From positions 1 to 64,000 of the forward strand of contig JADIIX010000069.1 in assembly GCA_027604505.1 (NCBI GenBank): a stretch of 64,000 nt of DNA. The letters are read 5' to 3'. Under the pieces are notes generated by a model. It ran no database searches. It had not been told where the DNA came from and saw only the letters and a program-made list of their open reading frames with translations. The number at the start of each line of letters is the position of its first letter. Position 1 is the first letter of the stretch. Positions 46,397 to 56,687 of the stretch are shown piece by piece. A program made the position numbers and the translations under genes. This DNA is from Gonapodya sp. JEL0774 (lineage: Eukaryota; Monoblepharomycota; Monoblepharidomycetes; Monoblepharidales; Gonapodyaceae).

Positions 46397-48486
46397 CTAG
46401 AGCTTTTTTCTCGCTTCCCGAAGCTTCTCAAGGTCCATATTGAGCTTGGACCTTTGAGCAACCACCTTACTGGACTCTTCGATCTCCCTGAGATCGGTGA
46501 GCTGCAATTGCTTGCGGAGTGACTCCATACCGACTCGGAACAGCCGTCTCTCGACGGCGTACATGCATACCGCGTCCACATACTTCTTTGCTGCAGTAGC
46601 AAGGTAAGACTTGATCCGATCGATTAGGTCCTTGATGTCGAAATCAGTCCCTCTGCTTGTGACCAACAGTGGTGCGATTGGATGGATGGCAGAGGCGACG
46701 GTGGTGCCGTTGATGGTCGCCCCATTGCTTCGCGCTTTTGTGAGCGACTCAGTATAGTGGTCCGAAGTGGTCATTGGCGTCATCTCATCGATGAACATCT
46801 CCTTTACTTCTTCCAAAATGCTCTTTTGTACGGAATATACATGATTCTCGACACAGGCTTGAAACGAGCGCTTGAGCGTTGCGTGCACGGTGTCTTGGAT
46901 AATGAGACGCAAGGTGTCACTGAAAGAGAAAGTCAGATGTCTTTTTCGACTTGACAAGAGCATGCCATGACTCACAGAACCGCCGAACATATAGCCTCGA
47001 CATGTTGCTTGGTAATATCGTGCCAGGGCTGGATACTCCCGTTTGCCAACTGCACGAACGCATGGTATGGCGGGAATCCCGGGAGCTCGTATCCCCGGCA
47101 ATCTCTGATCATTTTCTCTGCGAGAGTCGGGTCAAGTTCCTGACCCACGTGCTTCAAGATCTCAGCGTGAAACTTCTCGTCGAGATTGCGGATATTGGCG
47201 CGGAGGAACAGAGCTTCAGTGATATCGGACGAATGCGCGTAGCGACCAGTGGCACATGACTTGTACGCCTCCATAAAGACGGCAACGCTCTCGTGAAGAA
47301 CCACGTGCCTCTGTTGCTCGGTGGAGATTTCCATGCCCAGCTTGGCTAGCTCCTTTTCCTTCTTCTCGATCACCCGGTCGACCTCGGAGCGGACTTTGGG
47401 GAGCTCCTGCTGTACGTGCCCGTGGAGGATTCGGACGAGCCGCTCACGAAGTTCCATGACACCCCTCTGATTTTCATTGACTTCCGACCACGGGTGGAGG
47501 GTGAAGAATTGTTCTTCAATCTCGGTGAGCTTGGTAAGAGGGAGGTCAGATTCCACTTCGCTGAAATTGCGATTGCGGACACAGTGATAGCCAAGCTTGA
47601 AATCGCAGCGTTCGCCACGGAGAATCTTCAAGACCGTCTCCACTTCACCACCATCAATCGTGTCGCATTTCGTAATCACTCCCAAGGTTCTAGCGCCATT
47701 GTTGCCCAGTTTCTCAACCTTGTCCACCACAACATTGGTTGCAAGATCTTTATTGGCCGGTATCACTGCGAGAATGATTGTTCGCTCATTCTGGAGGTAA
47801 GGGTCCACAATTTTTTCGATATCTTCCTTGATCGTGATTGACTGGCCTTTGACTGGAATGGGGGAATGGAGGTTGAGATTTGGAAAATTAGATATTCCGC
47901 AACAAACAGGAATTCACCCACTTGCACTGTGCACATAACCAGGAAGATCAACCAACGTCAATCTGGGATACTTGGGACCACGAAGTTCGACAGATAGCAG
48001 CTTATCAGCAACGACGCCGACTCCGACGTTTGTCGAGTTGGTGTAGGCGGAAAGCATTTCCTTAGCTTTGCTTATGACTTGCTGAACATCTTCCTCGGAC
48101 TTGGGCGGGGGCAAATTTACAGGCGCTTCGGAGTTGCCATGCACAATCGAGACGGCAGACGTAAATTCTTCCGCTGGTCCCATGACAATTTGGGTGGCAA
48201 ACGTGGTGCACATTTCCTTGCCTTTTGGAAACGTAACCCCAGAAATGGCTTCTAGGAGAGAAGACTTTCCAGAAGACTGACTTTGAAAGCGTCGCAACGA
48301 GGAATGGGCACAGACAAATGGGAAACGGGAGCTACTGTAAGAAGACTGTCGCAGGGTTTAAGACAAGATAACTTACTCGCCAACGACCGCGATCTGAGGA
48401 AGCTCGATGAGGCGACCTACGCAGAGCTTGCGGACCTCGTCAACGCGGTCGAGAAGTGCCGCGGTGGATTGCAGAAAAGTCGCCAT
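46397..48486 (-). CDS. Dynamin-superfamily GTPase (Mx/Vps1-like, no PH domain)
   Basis: A dynamin-like large GTPase. The start ATG at 48486 opens MATFLQSTAALLDRVDEV, and an intron beginning GTAAGT splits the P-loop: '...LPQIAVVG' then 'DQSSGKSSLLEAI' (G1). G2 and the switch follow in 'FPKGKEMCTTFATQIVM'. G3 is in 'LTLVDLPGYVHS' and G4 in 'ARTLGVITKCDTID' (T-K-x-D). The stalk shows 'QNERTIILAVIPANKDLATN' and 'VMELRERLVRILHGHVQQEL', and the GTPase effector end is 'DAVCMYAVERRLFRVGMESL' to 'LNMDLEKLREARKKL' with stop at 46397. There is no PH or proline-rich region, giving about 640 residues, like Mx-type dynamins. It may act in organelle division or trafficking; the role is not readable. It is divergent from the Rtt107-like gene. 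Confidence 0.88.
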
Positions 48487-48854
48487 ATGCAAGAAGAGTA
48501 AGCGGATTGGGAGACAAAAAGAGCCAATACCGGATTTCCTTGAGACAATACCGGCGATCGACTCTTCTGAGACGTCTCACAGAAGACTTGGGGTTGCTCT
48601 TTATGTATCTGGAGCCCATTGTGTGACATCCTGGTATGAATGTAGGCTTGATCCCCTCCAGCGAAGCCACGAAGATTCATTCGCTTGCGATGCCGATATC
48701 CCGAAGAGTTACCGTGTCGCAGAAACATCAAATGGTTGACCGCAAAATTGGTGAACCAGAAAGGGTTTGCTGATCCACAAATGTAAGGCCCGCGTTACTG
48801 TAAACCCAGATTGAATGATATTACATTTACCTCCCGACTGAGTACGAGAGTACT
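48487..48854. promoter_or_regulatory. Divergent promoter region, dynamin-like and Rtt107-like genes
   Basis: 368 bases separate the start codons of the minus-strand dynamin-like gene and the plus-strand BRCT gene. Both promoters must lie here. No specific binding site was recognised. Confidence 0.5.
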
Positions 48855-51800
48855 ATGACGGTCGAAACACCCGAGGCACGTCAATTATACGAACCGCGCA
48901 AAGTTGATGGGCCTGTTTTCGCTGGTGTGCATGCCTGGATTAATCCCCTCGTTGGACATGAACGATTTAAAGAAGTAAGTCACAGTTGGTCAACGAATTG
49001 CACACGGAATCGCAAGAATATAGGAGTATTCGAGCGACCGCGAAGTAAAATGAAAAATCGAAGCTTTGTTAGCCGGCTCACCGTGGAATCTACCTCGTCT
49101 GGTGCACTGCGAGAGGACATTACTTCCTTGATTCCTGGCCCGACTTTATGATAACGGAGACTCAGAGTACACTAGTTTTACATTATTCTCATCGCTCGAC
49201 GCCTTGCAGCTCCTGCACTTACTGCGGGAGGGAGGAGGAGAATGTCTTTGGGCTCCTCCCTCTTCATCTGTCGAACCACACGCCGCCGCCGATTCCGATG
49301 CACCAAACACCACTAGTATGAATGTGATCGACCCAGCATTCTTGGTCTCTCAACGTGCCTACGATATCCCCGTCAACGTCACCCACATCGTCACCGATGA
49401 CACAGAGTGGGGAGTGCAGTACATTCGTAAGGAGTTCCTGAAAAGGGAAGGAGACCAAAAGGTTGTCGAAGTTACTGTGAGAGTTCATTGCGGCTTCTCA
49501 GCCCCGCTGTTGTCAGGAGTTCTTTCTGTGAATGCGCTGTGGGCAACCAGGCATCTCACAATCTTGGTTTCAATTTGACTATCAGCCTCTCTGGGTTACA
49601 ATCTGTTCCTCCCAAAAGAAACTTTACGAGTATGTGTTCGTGGCCTGCCCTGACCAGACATGTTCTCTCATGGGGTTGCTCGAAATCTCACTGAAATTCC
49701 TTTCATTTCACCAACCATATTCCAAGACCCTCCCGCTACTCACCCAACCCCACCATGTTTTTTTCGGGCGTCATTGCAACTTGCTCAGGGGTGCGTTTTG
49801 ACCATTGGACGGATCGTGAAACAGGAGTTGTCCCGTCCATTGAACCGTGTCTCCCTCCATCCTCTAGCTCCGGACACCCGATCGCGTTCATATCTTTGGT
49901 GCCATATGTGCATTTGGAGGGCAGTATCGGGATGGCCTCACCGCCGATGTGACACATTTGGTGACAACGGAGGGAGCTGGGGTGAGTCCTTAAAGGCGAG
50001 AACAGTGAAGCTTGATGGCATTGTGGCAATGAACGCCAAAGAACATATAAGTGATGGCAGACGGAGGAGTGGTGGTGTGAGAAAGGATGGAACGGGAATA
50101 TGTCTATCTCTTCTGTCCTGCCCATCTCGCAAGGTGATGGTTCGAACACGAAGTCCACATTTTCATCGCTCCAAACACTTTCACGCAGCAAAAATACCTT
50201 GCCCTTACCACCCATCCCGAGCTCCGTTTGTCCGCGCGTGCCGTCCACCCCCGCTGGGTTGACGACTGCGTGCGAACTCGCACCCTTCTCCCAGTCGAAT
50301 CTTTCGCTCCCCCATCAACTGCTTCTCCCTCTCCCGCCGAGCCGAGCGTTCCCACCACTGCCACCTCACAAAAACCAGAAAATGGCTCTTTGAACAAACC
50401 CCGCTCCCAGTTTCTCGCAGGACGGACAGTCTACCTGGATCCTCGATGTTTCGCACCTTCGACTGGCGCACCAGCAACTGCTTCGGCCCTCCAGCGATAC
50501 TCTCGTTTGATATCCTCCTGTGGCGGCCAGGCTATTACCAATCTCCCGCCGCTTCCATCCCCACCCCCTTCTCCGCCTTCACTTCCACCCGCGGGTGTAC
50601 CACACATGGCAGTGCTGCTCAACAGGGGGGACCCCAGAACTCATTTGGAAAGTCTTGGATGTTTGGTGGGGAGTTTGGACTGGCTGAGAGACGTCATTGC
50701 CGGTGAGAGGATAACGCCACCAAAGCAAAAGGTGTTGCACTACCCGAAGCCCACGAACGGCGTTCCAGGGGCGGGCGATTTTGTGAGTTGTTACAAATGG
50801 CTAGCAAAGATTAAAGAAATTTCACGCTGATAACACCAATTCACTGTGCTCCGGAGGACCACAGGTCATCTGCGTGAGCAACTACAAAACGCGGGCGGTG
50901 CGTGACGACGTTCAGAAAATGGTGGAGTACATCGGTGCCAAGTACACCAGCTCCCTAACTCCGCGGAATACTCACTGCATATGTGCCGAGCCAACTGGTG
51001 ACAAGTACACTCACTGCCTGGAGTGGAACATAGAGGTTGTCACACATCGATGGGTTTGTATTCATCTGGTCCATGAGGTGTCTCTTTTGCCCAGAACTCA
51101 TTCATTCGGGTTTTCAGCTTGAAGACACCCTGTCTCGTCTCAAGGTACAACCACTCTCTAGACCAGAGTACTCGTTCGTCGGAGCCGACCGTACGGCGCT
51201 CGAAGGCATAGCAGGTCGGAAAGCAATCGAGGTGCCAGATGATGTTGTATCGTTAGAAGGCACGCCCAAAAAAGCACTGGTCCAACCGACATCGGCGTTA
51301 GAGCCATCATCTGAGGCTCCGGCAAATCTGCGGCCTGGGCAAACCACCTCCTCTGAGGCAATCAAAGATGTTAGTGGAGCTGGGGAGAGCTCAGGCAAAT
51401 CCCAGTTGACCAATGGGGTTCCACCGGTCACAGTCGAGAGTGTTACAACGGATGTTGGGAAGGAAGAGAAGAGTCAGGTCACCACTGCGCCACCTGCTCC
51501 CCTCAGTACACCAACCTCTGCAAAACTGGTATCGGAGACCGCCAAGCCAATCGCGCAAAGCGCGCCGTCCTTACCTGCCGTGTCGGAGCCCAAGCCCTCA
51601 TCAACCAAACGGAAACCGCCCGATCAACAATCCCCCAATCGGTCCAAACGAGCTCGCCCATCATCTGAAAGGGTGGATTTGCGAGCGTCGGATAAAGAAG
51701 TAATCATAGACCATACACCTAGCACGAACGCAGTAGCGACGGCCCGTAGTCCCCCCCCCGCGTCGACACCCGTAAGGTCTCCGTCCGCCAAATCCTCCAC

Positions 51801-52900
51801 ACCTAAACGGCAAGCAAGGGCGGAGAAGTCCACTAGAAGCAATATCCGTGAGGGGTTGGTAAAGAGCTCGGTGAAAAAGCCAGCGATAATTGAAACTGGA
51901 ACTCGGTTGTTGACAAAATCGGAGTGAGTGTGTGGTGTATGCAAAGCGCGTATCCTTATCTTTTTGGTTGCACTCATTCTCACCATTTAATTTTGGCCTT
52001 CGCTAACACGACATTAGTTGGAAGGTGAGGTTGGGCACTTAACCCCCTTGCATTCCACCATCTTGGACAAGAGATCGTTGGTGCTGATTCACTTATGCTC
52101 TGCAGAATATTGTGAAAATCGGCGGCACGGAAGCCGCCTCAATCGAAGAAGCAACTCATGTTGTGACCAACCGGGTCACGCGCACGGAAAAATTCTTCGC
52201 GGCGCTGTGCTTATGCAAGTTTATTGTGGATCCATCGTGGGTTCTGGACAGTGTTTCGGCCGGCGCCTGGCTGGGTGAGTCTTGCTGTTATGCCGGGAAA
52301 GGCGGGATTGTTCCAAAATGAAGCAGATGCCTTTCGCAACACCGTTCATAAAAGATGAGAGTGCCCACGTTGTCAAGGACGCCGAAACAGAGAAAGTACT
52401 GAAGTTCAACTTGGTGGAGTCGATGCAGAGAGCGCGTCGTCGCAAATTGCTGACCAACCGTGTAGTGTGTGTTACACCGTCAGTTTTGCCGAGCGAGACA
52501 ATTATCAAGGGAATTGTGGAGAACGCTGGAGGCAAGGCATGTTCGATGGAATGAACTTTCGTGCCTTTCGCATGGTCACAATGTACATTTCCGTGAACGT
52601 AGTTTGTCTCGCAGCCGTCTCCGCGGAAAATCCGAGACATGATGGATGATACCATTGTTCTTTCTTGTGTGGCAGACGAGAAAATGTGGCGTGCGTTCAC
52701 AGAGAGGAATTTAAATGTGTGGGTTCGCGTTCTGGTGGCGATTGCTGCAGTTTCAAAAGCGTGGCTTTCCGACCTGTGCGCTCTCAATTTGAGACAGATA
52801 TACGACTGAGCTTCTTCTGCAGGGTCTTATTCGGCAAGAAGTCAATATGGACCAGCCAGACTTGATGCTGGCTGCAGGAAAGGAGCAACCAGAGCAATGA
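48855..52900 (+). CDS. Six-BRCT DNA-repair scaffold, Rtt107/Brc1-like
   Basis: A multi-BRCT scaffold. BRCT1: 'PVFAGVHAWINPLVGHERFK', then (intron 48976-49206) 'LLHLLREGGG' and 'VNVTHIVTDDTEW', then 'PLWVTICSSQKKLY'. BRCT2: 'PTMFFSGVIATCSG', 'FGAICAFGGQYRDGLTADVT', 'HPRWVDDCVRTRTLLPVE'. BRCT3: 'FLAGRTVYLDPRCFAP', 'GCLVGSLDWLRDVIAGERI'. BRCT4: 'ICVSNYKTRAVRDDVQKMVE', 'WNIEVVTHRWV'. A Ser/Pro/Lys-rich linker (about 51120-51920) precedes the C-terminal pair. BRCT5: 'ATHVVTNRVTRTEKFFAAL', 'IVDPSWVLDSVSAGAWL'. BRCT6: 'VVCVTPSVLPSETIIKGIVE', 'IVLSCVADEKMW' and 'GLIRQEVNMDQPDLM', with TGA at 52898-52900. The four-plus-two BRCT plan matches Rtt107/Brc1 (or animal PTIP), which bind phosphorylated H2A and guide repair at stalled forks. 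One intron (52537-52614) appears to be GC-AG. There are about fifteen exons. Confidence 0.88.
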
Positions 52901-53084
52901 TAAGATGCAGCTGGACACAACTTTAGTATCCATTCACGTATCACTACGCACGCATGTATAAGTTCTTCAGATTGCATAACGCATATTTTTAGTTGAAACG
53001 TACATACTGGGTGCGTACATAAGTCCCGGCAACAATACCGCCGCACTCTGCGCTGCGGAGCTGCATGACGCGAAGTCCCAGTTT

Positions 53085-54066
53085 ATGCCAACTTCGTGGG
53101 CAAATCCTCCCCGATCGACGAAAGCAGTTTTTCGATCCACCACTCCGCCACCGTCCAATCCCTTCGTGCTTTGCGTGCGCTTTCATGGCGTCGCGGCACT
53201 CTGCGCCGCTCTCGTTGTCCTGCCGCTCATCGCTCTGATTCTGGGCTCGCTCCGTGTTCCGAGAGACATGTGGGGCGAGGTTCTTCCCCTAGCCTTCATC
53301 CAGCATTCTGACAATCCCAAGGCGTACTGGTGTTCCACGGCCAGTCTCGAGGAGAACGACTTCACTTGCTACCTACGCGGACCGGACAGTCTGGAGAGAT
53401 TTCTGGCGACGATGATCGGAGGGCCATTCGGTGGGACGGTTTTGGGACTGTGGAAGGTTGACATGGATGCGGATGTCGACGTTATGGAGTTTGAGGATCG
53501 GCGGGTGGGGTCGGGTTTGGGACTCAATACTTCTTTGGGAGGAGGCCGCATGTTGCATAGAGCTGGAAAGTGAGTAACTAAGAAGAGAGCGTCATGTGGG
53601 CCTCCACCACGACTCGTGGGCAACGAAATCGTGAGGGTACTGGTAAACCTCCGACCGTTTGCTCAAGAACACTCTTCTCGTAGCTCATATTCAACCGTCC
53701 AAATCCTCGAGCTTTGCTCAACTTAAATGTGGACTCATGCGGTGTTCTCCTTCGACCCACAGCGGCGTGCGCACTTTCCCCGACACCTCTCCCTCCTACT
53801 ACTCCCTCCCCCGCCCCCACGCCAGCCGCCGTCTCACCGCCCTGAGCGGCCCCGATATCCGGGCACTCTTTCGCGCTCTTGATACCAATGGTGACGGACT
53901 GTTAGACTTTCCGGATATCATGGGTTCGTGGGACAATTGGGACCACCACAAGCCTTGGAAACTGGAGGTGTTGCTGGACAGGTGGAAAGTGACGAAGCAG
54001 AGACGTGCTGAGGGGAAGAGGACGTATGGGGACGGGTTTGGATGGTGGAGCGATTTGGGATACTGA
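53085..54066 (+). CDS. Membrane protein with one EF-hand, family not recognised
   Basis: Start ATG at 53085. About 30 hydrophilic residues precede the helix 'VAALCAALVVLPLIALILGS'. The next part has Cys and Trp ('YWCSTASLEENDFTCYLRGP') and a Gly-rich stretch. An intron begins at a GTGAGT donor near 53571. The last exon enters in frame at 'NGVRTFPDTSPSYYS', then 'GPDIRALFRALDTNGDGLLD', a canonical EF-hand loop (D-x-N-x-D-x-x-x-D) with flanking helices. It is followed by a Trp-rich end, 'SWDNWDHHKPWKLEVLLDRW', and stop at 54064-54066. It has about 260 residues if there are two exons. It may sense calcium at a membrane. I do not recognise the family, and an extra internal exon in 53640-53760 is possible. 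Confidence 0.6.
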
Positions 54067-54074
54067 TGGGAGGG

Positions 54075-54340
54075 ATACAATATTCTCACTCCAGTTCAGT
54101 CTCCGGTAGTGGATGACCACAATTATTCAGCTCTGTCAGCAGTCCTGGTGGAGTTCAGCTGCACATCTAGCTGGATACCAATACTCTGACTCCGGTTTAG
54201 TCTCCAGTAGTGGATAACCACACTGGACTTAATGGTTCCGCTCTTGCAGCAGTCCTAGTGGAGTTCAGCTAGATAACTAGCTGGATGCCAATACTCTGAC
54301 TCCGGTTTAGTCTCAAGTAGTGGATGACCACAATTGTGGA
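54075..54340. repeat. Imperfect tandem repeat, about 2.5 units of 101-110 bp
   Basis: The block TACTCTGACTCCGGTTTAGT...GTAGTGGAT recurs at about 54081, 54182 and 54292. Between the blocks the segment AGCAGTCCT(G/A)GTGGAGTTCAGCT appears twice (about 54138 and 54249). It starts just after the stop codon of the EF-hand gene. Confidence 0.85.
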
Positions 54341-54456
54341 GGGTGGTTGAAGGATGTTACCCGTAACTGAAGTGCGTGCTCGAATATAGTTTCTTAATTC
54401 CATACGATGAATTGATTAATGGCAATGTTCTGTACATAGTATTGACATGAAAACCG

Positions 54457-54966
54457 TCATGCGTCATCCATTTCCTCGTCCACCAAATCCACCACAGGAC
54501 TCCCCGTATTGTTGTACTCCTCATCCACATCACCCCCATCCCCGTCCTCGTCCCCAATACCACCTGCTCCCATCCCGTCGTCGCCACCGTCCGCGTCAAG
54601 ATCGCCGTCGAGCACCCGGCTGTCGTCCAGTGCTGGGTCGTCTCGTTCCTCGGATGGTTCCCGGTCTTCGCGATCTTCGTCGGCGTCGCCATCTGCGTCG
54701 GCGCGAATAGGGTCCAGGAGGGGTTTGGTGACTGGGGAAGGGAGGTCATGGGGTGTGCGGGGGAGCAACCGGCCGATAGGATCACTTGTCTTGCGATGGT
54801 TGAGGTATACATCCTGTTGGCCACTCGCGACAATTCCCCCACATAATGGGGCCAGGTGGTAGTACCAGAATTTACTTTTACCCGTGATATATACGTTGCT
54901 CGAACGGAAGGTAGGACCCATTGACAAGAAATCATTCCAAGAGAGCGGTCGATAACCATCCACCAT
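54457..54966 (-). CDS. Possible acidic-tailed small protein
   Basis: An open frame of about 169 codons from the ATG at 54966. The first third is uncharged and aromatic ('YRPLSWNDFLSMGPTF', 'SKFWYYHLAPLCGGIVASG'), while the last 80 residues are mostly Asp/Glu/Gly ('DADGDADEDREDREPSEERD'). The acidic run is encoded by GTC/ATC-rich minus-strand repeats, which can create open frames by themselves. There is no homologue I recognise. It could be a histone- or ribosome-associated acidic protein, the last exon of a longer gene, or not a gene. Confidence 0.35.
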   Translation of the reverse strand: MVDGYRPLSWNDFLSMGPTFRSSNVYITGKSKFWYYHLAPLCGGIVASGQQDVYLNHRKTSDPIGRLLPRTPHDLPSPVTKPLLDPIRADADGDADEDREDREPSEERDDPALDDSRVLDGDLDADGGDDGMGAGGIGDEDGDGGDVDEEYNNTGSPVVDLVDEEMDDA

Positions 54967-56687
54967 CCTCAACCCAAGAGTTTTTCATCAAACATGTTGT
55001 GACTCCACTCATTGTCTCCAAGTTCAGTCAATCAAACAACCGAGAACCGACGCCAAGGTTCATCTTCTGGCAGTTCTGGTGAGCCATGTATTCATTCCAA
55101 ATTCCAAACTCACCGACTTTACACCATCGGAAAACCTTCATCCCGTTCGTTCCCTGTCGCGGCTGGAGAGATGCCGGCCCTCCCAGTCCCGAAGGAATGG
55201 TCACTCCCGGTTTCGGGGGAGTCAATGGAGCCCACCGTCGTTCCCTGAACCCGATGGCATGATTGTTTGCACAAAGGTCGAGATCGAGCGGTATTTTCGG
55301 CGGATGAACGGTGTTTGTCAGCGATCGTTCCCATCATATCGCGACAAGAAGAAGCTGAAACGAACCATCTGTCAACCGGCGCAAAGTAGTCGCGGGACGC
55401 ACGATGGGAGGATTCTCGAGGGGGGTCCGGCGTTGTTTGGGGTTGCACAGGGGGATTTTGAGGTGCGGGTTGTGGGGTTTCTGCGCGTCGCATTGTTGGG
55501 AATCGCCGTTCTGCTGGGCAAGGAGTTGCAGAAGTGCACATCGAGCTGCTGCGCACTATTCAACAACAGCAGATGCACGACCAACAAATTGATGTATTCG
55601 AATAGGAAGCAAACTCTCTTTTGGTTTGCCATTTGCGTACCTGGGATAAAGAACACGTAGAACAGGCATCCACGGTGAACTGAGTTGCCAAAGCGGACTC
55701 AATTCCTTTACATTTAACGGATCTGAAACACACCACTGTGAGCTGACTGCATGCTCTTGATTCAAGATTGATTGGTTGGTTTTGATAGTAATAGTTTTGT
55801 TATTGTGCAAGGGAGAAAAGGCGGCGAGTGGCACCGGCCCCATGCATATCAGCAGTGGCAGCACGATAGCAATTAAAGACAGATGTACTAGGAGAAGGTG
55901 AACATGTCACTTAAGCAACTTAGAGACAGGTATGCTGTCCCGTTGACTGTACGCCGGTAGGTCCCGGTGCTCCGTGCGTACAGCAAGTGATTCCAGAGCA
56001 GTTGGTTAGGAGATTCCAGAAGTTCCATGAATAATAATACACAAAGCTAGCGGATAGACGAAAGACGGATGTCTGGCGGTTGCCTGTTCATCCATGGGAT
56101 TACGTACAAATCCGCAAGCAACACACGCAATTGCAACATTGCAACACATTAAATATGTATACTTATTACGTATTATTAAAGCAGAGGACTCTATGGTGAG
56201 GACTCTAACTCTTAACGGGAGATTGTGTTTGAGCCGCAGCGGCTGCTGGGAAAAGGACGGCGGTGTGAAAACTTGGATCGGATCACATGAGTCGCGCTAA
56301 AAGTCGAACAGCAACCTCCGCTGTAAGCCCAAGAAGGTCGACGCATTGCATTGTTGCATCGGATCAGCGCTGGTTGCCGCCGACCCAAAAGGGGGACTCG
56401 CCGGCTGGACGGTTTCAGGTTTGTCCCGGACTCGCAAAAATAATATGGACTCGTTTCATATATGATCAGAATTTAGAATTCATGTTTTTGGATGTCCTTG
56501 TCCCTGAGGGGATTCATAAATAAAAAGCAAGGAGGTAAAAAAAATGGGATCCGCGGAACGCAACCCAGGTGGCCCTAATGAATCTGTGGAACCTATAATT
56601 GAAAATCCACCATCACTTCCAAAGGATCGCGAGTTATCTACGCTATTTATGTTGCGCGGGCGATTAACCCGTGCAGCATCTGGTCAC
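54967..56687. other. Unresolved region, no confident gene
   Basis: 1.7 kb between the acidic ORF and the SH3 membrane protein. Competing frames of 145-193 codons lie on both strands at 55079-55660, and a Gln-rich plus-strand end (ELLRTIQQQQMHDQQIDVFE, about 55536-55606) may be real coding sequence, but I could not build a consistent exon chain. 55660-56540 is AT-rich and shows no gene; it contains the dispersed repeat copy at 56412-56433. Confidence 0.4.
56412..56433. repeat. Short dispersed repeat, copy B
   Basis: 22 bases matching 11396-11418 with one base missing from a C run. It lies 255 bases upstream of the SH3 membrane protein start. Confidence 0.45.

Noticed and set aside
54457-54966. 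Similarity of the 'YRPLSWNDF' start to protein phosphatase methylesterase
   Set aside because: The hydrolase core (G-x-S-x-G and following strands) is absent and the rest is acidic low complexity.
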